The position numbers were made by a program, and so were the translations under genes. Source: Hydrogenophilales bacterium (lineage in GTDB: Bacteria > Pseudomonadota > Gammaproteobacteria > Burkholderiales > Thiobacteraceae). Taken from it: a stretch of DNA of 48,527 bases. Position 1 is the first letter of the stretch. Every line of letters begins with the position of its first letter. Positions 7,013 through 14,920 of the stretch are shown here, piece by piece. The notes under the pieces are model-generated. The model searched no databases. It saw only the letters and a list, made by a program, of their open reading frames with translations, and was not told the DNA's origin. Location: contig JACRIU010000011.1 of assembly GCA_016235775.1 (NCBI GenBank), positions 1 to 48,527 of the forward strand, in the 5' to 3' direction.

Positions 7013-7492
7013 TCAACGCACGCCGCGTTGGTAAGTACCGACCAGTTCCGTCTGCGCCAGAATGCGCCCTTGCATCGCTTGCATGAGTTGCAGCCGGCTG
7101 GGCTTCCCCATATCCGGCAGCATCGTATCCAAGGCATACAGCGCAAAGAAATAGCGATGCCGTCCGATCGGCGGGCAAGGTCCGCCATAGCCGGTGCGGC
7201 CCCAATCGTTCACGCCTGGCAAGGCGCCCAATGGCAAGGCCTGCGCCGCGATTTGTTCTTTCAGTCCGCTGCAATTCGGGGGCAGGTTATAGAGCACCCA
7301 GTGCACCCAAATGCGCTGCGGGTGCGCGGGGTCGGGCGCATCCGGGTCGTACACGATGAGCGCAAGGCTCTTGGCGCCCGCCGGAAGGCCGGTCCAAGCC
7401 AAAGGGGGGGAAATATCGTCGCCGTCGCAGGTGTAGCGCCGCGGCATCTCGCCGTGGTGGGAAAATACGGCGGAGGTGAGAGTTAAGCTCAT
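7013..7492 (-). CDS. YbhB/YbcL-family PEBP-like protein
   Basis: A 159-aa protein of the phosphatidylethanolamine-binding protein fold (bacterial YbhB/YbcL, often called Raf kinase inhibitor-like). Motifs seen are FSHHGEMPRRYTCDGDDISP near the N-terminus, LIVYDPDAPDP, the ligand-pocket WVHWVLYNLP, and GYGGPCPPIGRHRYFFALYA. The bacterial role is poorly known, with no clear enzymatic activity. I chose the ATG at 7492 because GGAGA lies five bases upstream; ten further residues upstream would be possible but lack a site. It has no signal peptide. It sits between the GGDEF-EAL gene and the receiver-like gene, all leftward. Confidence 0.88.
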   Translation of the reverse strand: MSLTLTSAVFSHHGEMPRRYTCDGDDISPPLAWTGLPAGAKSLALIVYDPDAPDPAHPQRIWVHWVLYNLPPNCSGLKEQIAAQALPLGALPGVNDWGRTGYGGPCPPIGRHRYFFALYALDTMLPDMGKPSRLQLMQAMQGRILAQTELVGTYQRGVR

Positions 7493-7531
7493 CGATGTCT
7501 CCGGTTTAATGATGCTTGCCAAAGGGCGCCA

Positions 7532-9859
7532 TCACCCCACCCGCTTAGCAATAGACAGCACATCGGGCAAGGGCGGCACGTCGACAATTTTCATGCCGCG
7601 CGCATCCAACAGCGCCGAGAAACTTTCCGCATCGATCGGCCGGCTGATCCAATACCCTTGCGCATGCTGGCAACCCATGCCGCGCAGCGCGTGAAATTGC
7701 GCTTCGGTTTCGATGCCTTCGGCCAATGCGGTTTTTTCCAGGCCATTCACCAGCGCGAGAATCGTGCGCACGATCGCCGTGTCATCTACATCGATGTTGA
7801 CGCCGTCAACAAACGATTTATCGATTTTGATTTTATCGGCCGGGATGCGCTTCAAATAGCTCAGCGACGAGTACCCCGTGCCGAAATCATCAATGGCGAT
7901 GCGCACGCCTTTTGACTTTAGGCTGCCCAGGATGCGGATACTCATTTCCGGATCGCGCATGGCGGCGCTCTCGGTAACCTCCAGTTCCAGACGCGATGCC
8001 TCCAATCCGGTTTCGCGCAGCACCGCCGCCACTTTGACCGCTAAATGCGGGTCTTGAAATTGATGCGCCGACAGATTGACCGCCATCCACAAATCGCGGC
8101 CCGCCGCATTCCACGCTTTGGCCTGCGCGCACGCCGTGTGCAGCACCCATTCGCCGATGGGAATGATTAGGCCAGAGGCTTCGGCGATGCCGATAAACTC
8201 CCCAGGCTGGCGCTGCTTGCCATCCCGAGGTTGCCAGCGCAGCAAGGCCTCGGCGCCTACCGCCTGGCCGTTCAGCATATTGACGATCGGTTGATAGACG
8301 AGCCTGAATTCATCTCGCTTGAGCGCGTCGCGCAGTTGGTGCTCGACATTCAAGCGTTGATGCACCCGAGCGCCCTGCTCTTCCGCATACACGCTGAAGG
8401 CGCCGCCGCCCTTGCGTTTTGCCTCGTACATCGCCGTGTCCGCATGCTTGATCAGCGTTTCGAAATCCGCGCCATGCGCGGGGTAGACCGCGATGCCGAC
8501 CGAGGGCGATATCTGCAAGTGCCTGGCGCCCACCACCAGCGGGGTTTGGAACGCATTCAACAAGCGCTCGGTAATCGCGCCGGCACGGTCGGCATTGCTG
8601 CCCCGCAGCAGGATCGTGAACTCATCTCCACCGAACCGGCCCAACACATCGTCGTCGCGCAACGCCGACTGAATGGTATTCGCCGCGGCAACGATCAATT
8701 GGTCGCCGACCACATGCCCGTACGCATCGTTGATATCCTTGAACCGGTCGAGATCGATGAAGAGCACCGCGAATTCGCGCGCATGATCGCTCGCGATTTT
8801 GATCGCATCGTGCAATATTTCGTTGATGGCGGCGCGGTTCGGCAAACCGGTCAATTCATCGCGCCGGGCTTGGCTCAACAACTCTTGGCTATGTGACTGC
8901 TCGCGCCGGGACACGCGGTAAGCGCCCGCGCTGAATACCGCGAGGCAAAGCATGAAACTGAGCAAGATAGGCGCGTTATGCCGCCACCACTGTTGCGCGA
9001 TATGGGAGGCCGGCGCGGAAATGTAGGCATACATATTCGAACGCGGCAACCGCGTGAATGCCCCGATCCGTTGCCCCTCCTGTGCCGACCAAGGCGAGGC
9101 ACCGCCGAAAACGCCGGTTTTGATGCCGGGATTCGCCGCGATCATTTTCGCAGCCGGGCCTTGGGATAATTTGCCATATACATTTTTCGGATCATCCACC
9201 GGCCAGCGCGCTTGTTGAAAGCCGTCTTCGCGCAATAGCCCGATAAAACTTGCCTGCGGCAAAGGCAGCCGATGCAGAAAAGTTCCCTCGCGTTCGAGGG
9301 GAATCGCAGCTTGCAGCAGGAAGCACGGCTTGCCTTTTTCATCCCGCACCACATGGCGAAAGGCGAAACGCCATTGCCCCAGCGCCTTGCCGTATTCCGG
9401 CCGCCCGACGCTATAGCGCTGCGCACTCTCCATATCCGCCATCAATTGCTTAAAGTACGGCGGATCCTTGATGAAACTGGGCAAGGGCTGGCCGGCGCTG
9501 ACCGCGGTATTGATCATCATGTCGCCCGTCGGCGCGAACAGGGCCATCGCACCCACCTCGGGATGCAGCATTTGAAATTTCAACAGGTGTATGCGCGCGC
9601 TTTCCGGCTCTTTCAGCACGCCGATTTGATCCAGCAATTGCCCCAAGGGCTCCAGCCCATTGCCCAAATCGTCGAAAAAAGATTGGGATGCGTGAGCGAG
9701 AAAACCCGACAAAATAATCAGATTTTCCTTCACATCCTGCTGTTCGCGCTTCCAGCTATATAGGCCATAGGCGATCGCGGCTAAAGTGCTGACCAGCACA
9801 AAAGCCCATACCGCTTTACGCAACGCGCGGGCAAAGGGAGTGAGTCGCTCAGAGCGCAT
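7532..9859 (-). CDS. Membrane GGDEF-EAL protein (cyclic-di-GMP turnover)
   Basis: A 775-aa inner-membrane regulator of cyclic-di-GMP. Membrane segments at about 14-34 and 294-314 bracket a periplasmic sensor of about 260 residues. The GGDEF domain (about 328-490) has intact GGDEF at 410-414 and an RxxD inhibitory site (RDDD, 401-404), so diguanylate cyclase activity with product feedback is expected. The EAL domain (about 510-760) has EALLR at 537-541 and keeps the metal and catalytic residues in NLSAHQF, ELEVTES, AIDDFGTGYSSL, KIDKSFV and AEGIET, so phosphodiesterase activity is also possible. The ATG at 9859 has AGGAA about six bases upstream. It could regulate the nearby EPS production, but no link is visible in the sequence. 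Confidence 0.93.
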   Translation of the reverse strand: MRSERLTPFARALRKAVWAFVLVSTLAAIAYGLYSWKREQQDVKENLIILSGFLAHASQSFFDDLGNGLEPLGQLLDQIGVLKEPESARIHLLKFQMLHPEVGAMALFAPTGDMMINTAVSAGQPLPSFIKDPPYFKQLMADMESAQRYSVGRPEYGKALGQWRFAFRHVVRDEKGKPCFLLQAAIPLEREGTFLHRLPLPQASFIGLLREDGFQQARWPVDDPKNVYGKLSQGPAAKMIAANPGIKTGVFGGASPWSAQEGQRIGAFTRLPRSNMYAYISAPASHIAQQWWRHNAPILLSFMLCLAVFSAGAYRVSRREQSHSQELLSQARRDELTGLPNRAAINEILHDAIKIASDHAREFAVLFIDLDRFKDINDAYGHVVGDQLIVAAANTIQSALRDDDVLGRFGGDEFTILLRGSNADRAGAITERLLNAFQTPLVVGARHLQISPSVGIAVYPAHGADFETLIKHADTAMYEAKRKGGGAFSVYAEEQGARVHQRLNVEHQLRDALKRDEFRLVYQPIVNMLNGQAVGAEALLRWQPRDGKQRQPGEFIGIAEASGLIIPIGEWVLHTACAQAKAWNAAGRDLWMAVNLSAHQFQDPHLAVKVAAVLRETGLEASRLELEVTESAAMRDPEMSIRILGSLKSKGVRIAIDDFGTGYSSLSYLKRIPADKIKIDKSFVDGVNIDVDDTAIVRTILALVNGLEKTALAEGIETEAQFHALRGMGCQHAQGYWISRPIDAESFSALLDARGMKIVDVPPLPDVLSIAKRVG

Positions 9860-9994
9860 TAGGGTTCCTGGGTTAGCCCGGTGATTATCTGCCTTATTTT
9901 CCCAGACTGAAACACGGCGCGAAATTTTTTAATGGCGGCTTTGCGCCATGCTGTCTAAGATTGCAAAATGTCACTCTCATCGAAAGGAAATCAA

Positions 9995-10204
9995 ATGCGC
10001 CGATACACAGCGATCATCATCATGCTTCTGTTAAGCGGCTGCGGCCTGGATGTCGCCAGTAGCGCGGCCACCGGTGCTGCGACCAAGGCCGAGGAAATCA
10101 AACAAGCGGAGAAGACCAAGGAGCAATTTCAACAGCGCCTGGATGCGGCAAATCAAGCCGCGCAACAACAACGGCAGGAGATGGAAAAAGCGGCGAATCC
10201 GTGA
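9995..10204 (+). CDS. Small lipoprotein with a coiled-coil tail, 69 aa
   Basis: The N-terminus MRRYTAIIIMLLLSGC carries a lipobox LSGC with the lipidated Cys16, so it should be an outer- or inner-membrane lipoprotein. The mature part of about 54 residues is Ala/Gln/Lys/Glu-rich and predicted helical (KAEEIKQAEKTKEQFQQRL), likely a short coiled coil. AAAGGAAA at 9983-9990 precedes the ATG at 9995; an upstream in-frame ATG at 9968 would bury the signal sequence. It is a singleton, divergent from the GGDEF-EAL gene. Function is unknown; Lpp-like spacing or a complex-assembly role is conceivable but not shown. Confidence 0.8.
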   Translation: MRRYTAIIIMLLLSGCGLDVASSAATGAATKAEEIKQAEKTKEQFQQRLDAANQAAQQQRQEMEKAANP

Positions 10205-10334
10205 ACAAGCCTGAATGTTTCCCCTGAATTTCCCCTTGGAGCGCAAATGATTTTTCCATTCGGGTAAGGTCACGCATCACCTAATCTGCAATAATCCTCC
10301 CCCACCTTGTCACCGCTCTTTGTAGAAAGTCTCC

Positions 10335-10553
10335 ATGCAAACGATCCCATTCCAACTCAAGGCCGAGCACATCGCCCTCTGCGATCTGCTCAAGCTCGCC
10401 GGCGTAGCCGACAGCGGCGGCCGCGGCAAAGCCCTGGTCGCTGCGGGCGAAGTGCGCGTCGATGGCCAGCCCGAGAGCCGCAAGACTGCAAAAATTCGCG
10501 CCGGACAAATCGTGGAATGCCTGGGCGCACGCATCGAAGTCACGGGGCGGTAA
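10335..10553 (+). CDS. S4-domain RNA-binding protein (YbcJ-like)
   Basis: A 72-aa protein consisting of a single S4 RNA-binding domain. The pattern FQLKAEHIALCDLLKLAGV, then GGRGKALVAAGEVRVDGQ, then RKTAKIRAGQIVE is the typical S4 fold seen in YbcJ and the ribosome-associated S4 paralogues. Such proteins bind structured RNA; the exact target is not predictable. It is followed after two bases by the YaeQ gene, so the two are almost certainly cotranscribed and translationally coupled. Confidence 0.9.
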   Translation: MQTIPFQLKAEHIALCDLLKLAGVADSGGRGKALVAAGEVRVDGQPESRKTAKIRAGQIVECLGARIEVTGR

Positions 10554-10555
10554 GC

Positions 10556-11098
10556 ATGGCGCTCAAAGCAACCGTGTTCAAAGCCGATCTGCAAATCGCG
10601 GACATGGATCGCCATTACTACCAGACCCACGCCCTGACCCTCGCGCGCCATCCGTCGGAAACCGATGAACGCATGATGGTGCGCCTGCTCGCCTTTGCCC
10701 TGTATGCCAGCGATGCGCTGGCCTTCGGCAAAGGGCTGTCAGCCGATGACGAACCCGCCCTGTGGCAAAAAGACCTCACCGGCGCAATCGAATGGTGGCT
10801 CGACGTCGGCCTGCCGGAAGAGCGCGAGGTGCGCAAAGCCTGCGGGCGCGCGAAGCAAGTGGTGATCGTCATCTATGGCCGTGGCGCCGACATGTGGTGG
10901 AGCCAGAACCGCGACAAGTTGCAACGTCAAACCAACCTCACCGTGCTCAGCCTCCCGGCCGATGGCACCCAAGCACTGGCAGCCTTGGCCAGCCGCACCA
11001 TGCAAGTGCAATGCACGATTCAGGAAGGGCTGGTGTGGGTGACGGTGGAATCGGGTGCGGTGCCGATCGAGCCGATGACGCTGCTGCGAGCGAAGTAA
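10556..11098 (+). CDS. YaeQ-family protein
   Basis: A 180-aa member of the YaeQ family (PD-(D/E)XK nuclease-like fold, function unsettled; once proposed as a haemolysin-expression antiterminator). The beginning MALKATVFKADLQIADMDRH, the segment HPSETDERMMVRLLAFALYA and the VVIVIYGRGADMWW motif are diagnostic. Length is normal. The ATG at 10556 lies two bases after the stop of the S4 gene, with GGGGCGG just inside that gene serving as ribosome binding site. No signal peptide or membrane segment is present. Confidence 0.92.
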   Translation: MALKATVFKADLQIADMDRHYYQTHALTLARHPSETDERMMVRLLAFALYASDALAFGKGLSADDEPALWQKDLTGAIEWWLDVGLPEEREVRKACGRAKQVVIVIYGRGADMWWSQNRDKLQRQTNLTVLSLPADGTQALAALASRTMQVQCTIQEGLVWVTVESGAVPIEPMTLLRAK

Positions 11099-11399
11099 TA
11101 CGTGCAACGGCATTCATCATCCTAAAAACGGCATTTCACCAGCGTGTAGCCTACCCTCCTCCGGGATACGGAGTACACGGAGGCCGCGGAGGAATTGGGT
11201 TTCGCAGGGATGAGCGGCCTGTCGCTCAACTCGAAAAACAAGGCCTGGTCATTTTTCTGAATCGCCTGCTGGGCGGGCGTGTTTGTTTCGCTAAGCATTT
11301 GAATTACTCCGCGCCCTCCGTGTACTCTGTGGTTCAATAGCTTTTTCCAGGATCATTTTTTTGCGCGCCGAATAGGCGCATTCACTTCGGGGGAGGCAT
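11099..11399. other. Intergenic spacer containing a dispersed inverted repeat
   Basis: This stretch is almost filled by the inverted repeat described at 11163-11346. The sequence between the arms has an open minus-strand frame (ATG near 11300) that runs through the left repeat arm and has no clear ribosome binding site. I do not call it a gene. Confidence 0.6.
11163..11346. repeat. Inverted-repeat element of the CTCCGTGTACTC family
   Basis: The left arm around 11167-11196 and the right arm around 11304-11334 are inverted copies with several mismatches, both containing CCTCCGTGTACTC on one strand. The right end CTCTGTGGTTCAATAGC is an inverted copy of the outer arm of the element at 4942-5058. 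About 105 bases lie between the arms. The structure is that of a non-autonomous, MITE-like intergenic repeat. Confidence 0.65.
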
Positions 11400-12689
11400 A
11401 TGACAAGAACCAGCACGACGGCGAAACATGGCATCACGCCGTTTTGGAATCGGATTCCGCGTTTCTTTCTCTACCCGTTCGGCTTGGCGCCCTTGTTGTA
11501 TATGGGGGTGTTGTCGGCAATCAGCCTGGTGGTCTTGCTGCCAATTGTCGGGCCGCTGGTTCAGCTTTTAATTTGGGCCACGTTTCTGCGCTATACGTTC
11601 GTGGTGCTGGAGCACACCTCCTATGGCCATCTCGAACCACCCAGCTCACTGGGCAGACTCAGCAGCGCCGAGAACAACCGGCCTTACAAACAGCTGGTCG
11701 TATTCATTTTGATGGGCGTTTCGGTTTTCCTGGTCGGAATGGCGTTTGGCGGCACAGCCGCCCTGATTGCCGGTTTACTGCTTGGCTTGGCGCTGCCTGC
11801 GTGCATTATGTTACTGGCGATCAACGATGGTTTTTTTCAGGCGCTGAATCCACTTTCCATTATTTACCTCATCAGCAAAATCGGCCTGCCTTATCTGGCG
11901 CTGTGTTTCTTTTTGCTGAGCTTATCGGGCGGGTCGGGATGGTTTGCGGAATTTCTGGCGCCACGGATCAGCAAATGGGCCTTGTTTCCGGCGCTCAATT
12001 TTATTGCCATGTATTTCACGCTCATCATGTACAACATGATGGGATATGTGTTGTATCAAAATCACCAATCCATCGGGCTGGATGTGCAGGTCGATTTCGC
12101 CGACTCGCCGGATGCGCTGCATAAACACGGCGCCGGGCACGATCCGCTCACGGCCGAATTGAATCGGCTATTGGCGGATGGCCATACAGACGAAGCTGTG
12201 GCCTTGTTGGCGCAAAAAATCCGCATTGATTGGGAGAATAACGATCTGCATGACCGCTATCACAAGCTGCTGGTGCTGGCAGGGCGCAAGGAGGTGACTT
12301 CTCATGGGCGCGAATATATCAGCAAGCTGGTGCGGGATAAGAAGCTGGCGCGTGCGCTGGATATTTATCAGGATTGCTTGAAAGCCGACCGGGAATTCAT
12401 GCCGCAAGAGGCCGCGCAGGTGTATCCGCTGGCGTGCGCCGCGCGCGATATGAAACAACACAAGCTGGCGCTATCGATCATGCGCAAATTCGATAAAAAT
12501 TTTCCGCGCAGCCCGGATATTCCTTCGGTGTATCTGCTCTCGGCGAAGCTGATGTATGAAGAATTCCGCGACGAAAAAATGGCCCGCGCCATTCTGCACC
12601 ACATCCAAAAAAAGTATCCGCAGCATCCTTTGAGCGGGGAGGCGGAACACTATCTCGCCTTCATCGACAAACTCGCGCCGTCGGCTTAA
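11400..12689 (+). CDS. Membrane protein with C-terminal TPR-like domain, 429 aa
   Basis: The first 220 residues hold about five to six hydrophobic segments (for example FFLYPFGLAPLLYMGVLSAI and MGVSVFLVGMAFGGTAALIA). Residues about 245-425 are soluble and helical, with TPR-like repeats (EAVALLAQKIRID, ARALDIYQDCL, LALSIMRKFDKNFP, ARAILHHIQKKYP). A strong GGGGGAGG precedes the ATG at 11400. The gene converges on the rhomboid gene and their TAA stops overlap in a shared TTAA at 12686-12689. The family is not recognised. The architecture suggests a membrane-anchored scaffold, perhaps linked to the rhomboid protease, whose C-terminus is also TPR-like. Confidence 0.8.
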   Translation: MTRTSTTAKHGITPFWNRIPRFFLYPFGLAPLLYMGVLSAISLVVLLPIVGPLVQLLIWATFLRYTFVVLEHTSYGHLEPPSSLGRLSSAENNRPYKQLVVFILMGVSVFLVGMAFGGTAALIAGLLLGLALPACIMLLAINDGFFQALNPLSIIYLISKIGLPYLALCFFLLSLSGGSGWFAEFLAPRISKWALFPALNFIAMYFTLIMYNMMGYVLYQNHQSIGLDVQVDFADSPDALHKHGAGHDPLTAELNRLLADGHTDEAVALLAQKIRIDWENNDLHDRYHKLLVLAGRKEVTSHGREYISKLVRDKKLARALDIYQDCLKADREFMPQEAAQVYPLACAARDMKQHKLALSIMRKFDKNFPRSPDIPSVYLLSAKLMYEEFRDEKMARAILHHIQKKYPQHPLSGEAEHYLAFIDKLAPSA

Positions 12690-14161
12690 TTCGCCAGTAA
12701 TTCCGCCGCCACACGCGCTTCCTTGACGTCGGGAAATAAGCGGGCGATGAGCTTGAGGTAGCCGTGATACTTCTCCGTCTTGCCGGCGCGGTAGCAGGCC
12801 TTTGCCACCGCCAGCACGACCCCCGGCAACGCCGGGTTGGCGGGTTGTTTCTTGATCAGATAGTGCGCGAGTTTCTCCGCATCTTGCAGATAATCCATCG
12901 CGGCAAAACACGCGGCAAGATCCAGCAGCAACGCCGGGGTGAAGCGCGGGCCGGGCTTGGCCAGTTTTGCATACTCAGTATAAATTTCATGCGCCTCGGC
13001 CACGCTGGCCGGATCATCGCCCGCGCGCTGCATGAGGCGGGCCGCCGCCGTGTGGTACGCAGGATGATCGGGGTGGAATTTGCTGGTTTGATACAACTGC
13101 TTGAGCAGCTCGTGATTGTCCGGGTTTTCCTGCGATAGCTTTTCGAAAATCAGGCGCGCCTGCTCGATCTTCAGCTCGCCCAACAGCGCTTGGCCGCGCG
13201 CGAATTCTTGCTCGAAGGATTCGTGTCGATCCACCTCGGCATGCGAGGTCTCGATGCGGTTTGGCATCCATTTGCGATAGCCCGCGCCAATCAAGGCGCC
13301 GCTGATCAAGCCGCCGATGTGCGCGACGTAAGCGACGTTGCTATAGCGTTCGGTGAAGAGTTGATAGAACTCGTTGCCGATCCAGATCGGCAGCAGCAGG
13401 ATGGCAGGGGCGCGCACGTAATCGAAGTAGAAGAAAATAGAATAGAAGAACTCGACTTTTCGCAAGCCGAAAATCAAGGTGTAGAGCCCCATCAACCCGG
13501 CAATCGCGCCGGAGGCGCCCACCAGCGGCGCGGTGCTGCCGGGGTAGACGGCGCCGAACAATTCCACCGCGCACAGGCCCGCGATGAAATAAGCCAGCAA
13601 GAATGGCCGCGCGCCGAGCACGCGCTCGGTCATGAATCCAACCAGAAACAAAAACAGCATATTCCCGAAAAGATGGCCGAGATCGCCATGCATGAACATA
13701 TGGCTCACGAGCGTCAGCGGTTTGTGCGCGGCCGGTTTGAAGCCGAAGCGCTCGACGGAGAGTTGGCCGATCAGTTCGTCGAAACGCGCGCGCTGCGTGC
13801 GCCATGTGGCATAAGCCGGGTCGTTAGGTGGAATGATCTTGCCGCCGCGCAAGCGCGCCATGAATGCTTCGTCCCATTGCATGCGCAGGGCGAGCAAAGA
13901 TTGCAATTCGGGTTTGTCGAGTTGAAAAATCGCGTCGGCAGGAATCTTCTCGCGCTTCTCTTCCTTGAGATAGGCGACGTAGTAAGGCAGCTCCAACTGC
14001 GGCAGCGCGGACGACTGATAGTAGGCGAGCGCCTTGCCGAGCACACGATCGTCATCGCCCTGGATGAAAATAAAGGCCAGCACGTTGAGCAGAATGAGCA
14101 GCAGCGTGGCCGGCGGCGGGCGGCGCCAATCGACTTGCTTTCCTACCGGGATGATAAACAT
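12686..14161 (-). CDS. Rhomboid-family intramembrane serine protease with TPR-like tail
   Basis: An inner-membrane protease of about 491 aa. The rhomboid core spans about residues 150-295: HMFMHGDLGHLFGNM at 154-168, catalytic Ser217 in GASGAIAGL and catalytic His281 in AHIGGLISGAL. An N-terminal membrane segment (about 17-34) is followed by a 110-residue soluble insert before the core. After the membrane domain come about 190 residues of TPR-like helices (EQARLIFEKLSQENPDN, DAEKLAHYLIKKQPANP). I chose the ATG at 14161 because the protein then begins directly before the first membrane helix; upstream in-frame codons read poorly. It shares overlapping stops with the convergent membrane/TPR gene. 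Substrates are unknown. Confidence 0.9.
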   Translation of the reverse strand: MFIIPVGKQVDWRRPPPATLLLILLNVLAFIFIQGDDDRVLGKALAYYQSSALPQLELPYYVAYLKEEKREKIPADAIFQLDKPELQSLLALRMQWDEAFMARLRGGKIIPPNDPAYATWRTQRARFDELIGQLSVERFGFKPAAHKPLTLVSHMFMHGDLGHLFGNMLFLFLVGFMTERVLGARPFLLAYFIAGLCAVELFGAVYPGSTAPLVGASGAIAGLMGLYTLIFGLRKVEFFYSIFFYFDYVRAPAILLLPIWIGNEFYQLFTERYSNVAYVAHIGGLISGALIGAGYRKWMPNRIETSHAEVDRHESFEQEFARGQALLGELKIEQARLIFEKLSQENPDNHELLKQLYQTSKFHPDHPAYHTAAARLMQRAGDDPASVAEAHEIYTEYAKLAKPGPRFTPALLLDLAACFAAMDYLQDAEKLAHYLIKKQPANPALPGVVLAVAKACYRAGKTEKYHGYLKLIARLFPDVKEARVAAELLAN

Positions 14162-14192
14162 GAGCGTATGCGATGAATGAAGAAAAGCGCCC

Positions 14193-14468
14193 CTACTCCC
14201 CGCTCTCCAAATGCGAGGCGGAAATGCCGGCGCGGGTAAGCAGTTCGCGCAGGTGTTTGACATCTTCGCGATTCAGCACATTGCTGTGATGCGGGTGATG
14301 CAAAAAGCCCTCTACGCCATTCAAGAGGATGCGAAAGCGCGCGCCATGCGCGGGTTCAACCTTTGCGCCCAAATGATTCAACAGCGATTCAACTTCGCGC
14401 CAGTGAATGTTGCCGCTGATCGGGTCATGAAAGATAGTGCGCAGCAGGTTCGCGTGCTTGTGGCTCAT
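14193..14468 (-). CDS. HicA/YcfA-like small protein, 91 aa
   Basis: The protein begins MSHKHANLLRTIFHDPISGN and continues with a WREVESLLNHLGA helix, a short beta segment GARFRILLNG and VEGFLHHPHH. This double-stranded-RNA-binding-like layout, with a histidine in the third strand, resembles the HicA/YcfA mRNA-interferase family. Similar database entries sometimes carry the misleading name hexulose-6-phosphate synthase. No HicB antitoxin gene adjoins it, so if it is a toxin homologue it is an orphan and may have a domesticated role. It lies upstream of the rhomboid gene in the same orientation. Confidence 0.6.
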   Translation of the reverse strand: MSHKHANLLRTIFHDPISGNIHWREVESLLNHLGAKVEPAHGARFRILLNGVEGFLHHPHHSNVLNREDVKHLRELLTRAGISASHLESGE

Positions 14469-14603
14469 GGGCGCCTCTTCGATGGTCTATTCTGATTTAA
14501 AAATAGCCATCTTAAAGCATACGGCTTAGCTCTGCGCAGCAGAAGGAAAGAAGCCATTGCCCTGCGGGCAGTCGCCAGAAGAGGAAAACGGCAAAGAATG
14601 AGA

Positions 14604-14650
14604 TGGTGGGCCCCCCGGGAGTCGAACCCGGCACCAACGGATTATGAGTC
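14604..14650 (-). tRNA. 3' fragment of a CAU-anticodon tRNA (probable attachment-site copy)
   Basis: On the minus strand, 47 bases run from the anticodon loop (GACTCATAATCC) through the T-arm CCGGG-TTCGACT-CCCGG to the acceptor strand GGGGCCC, discriminator A and encoded CCA at 14604-14606. The 5' half (acceptor strand GGGCCCC, D-arm and 5' anticodon stem) is missing: the upstream bases GGGCCGCCTC do not pair correctly. An intact gene would be tRNA-Ile2 or elongator tRNA-Met. Duplication of a tRNA 3' part starting at the anticodon loop is what tyrosine-recombinase integration leaves at one end of an island. Confidence 0.75.
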
Positions 14651-14700
14651 GAGGCGGCCCAATTAGCGTTTCAACAAATCAACCACTTACGTCGCCTGCT

Positions 14701-14772
14701 AAATTGGTACGCAGTCTGAAAAAGGCTGGAATGAAGTGAAGGGAATATACCAGTGGTACGAAATTGGTACGC
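14701..14772. repeat. Short direct repeats next to the tRNA fragment (possible integrase arm sites)
   Basis: AAATTGGTACGC occurs at 14701-14712 and again at 14761-14772, with a third partial copy, AGTGGTACGAAATT, overlapping the second. Direct repeats of about this size flanking an att core are typical of arm-type binding sites of tyrosine recombinases. No integrase gene is found beside them. Confidence 0.5.
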
Positions 14773-14797
14773 CGCAATGCCACTGGCCGCATTGATA

Positions 14798-14824
14798 CAA
14801 AGGGCCGCTCACGGCGGCCCTTTG
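14798..14824. terminator. Strong symmetrical hairpin, possible bidirectional terminator
   Basis: A perfect 11-bp stem CAAAGGGCCGC / GCGGCCCTTTG (14798-14808, 14814-14824) has a 5-base loop. It lies about 97 bases after the stop of the leftward 5'-nucleotidase gene. Only three T residues follow within the stem end, so termination is plausible but not certain. Confidence 0.5.
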
Positions 14825-14920
14825 TATGCGTCTTCCACGCTAATGTGATTGCAACGTTTTACAGACCTGGCAACCGGTCACGGTCAGCGAAAAATCATCC
14901 ACCGCGATCGGCGTGCTCGA

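Noticed and set aside
11122-11337. Open minus-strand frame of 71 codons
   Set aside because: Most of it translates the inverted-repeat arms, and there is no ribosome binding site.
13190-14176. Open plus-strand frame of 328 codons, His/Gln/Arg-rich
   Set aside because: Antisense shadow of the rhomboid protease, whose catalytic motifs are intact on the other strand.
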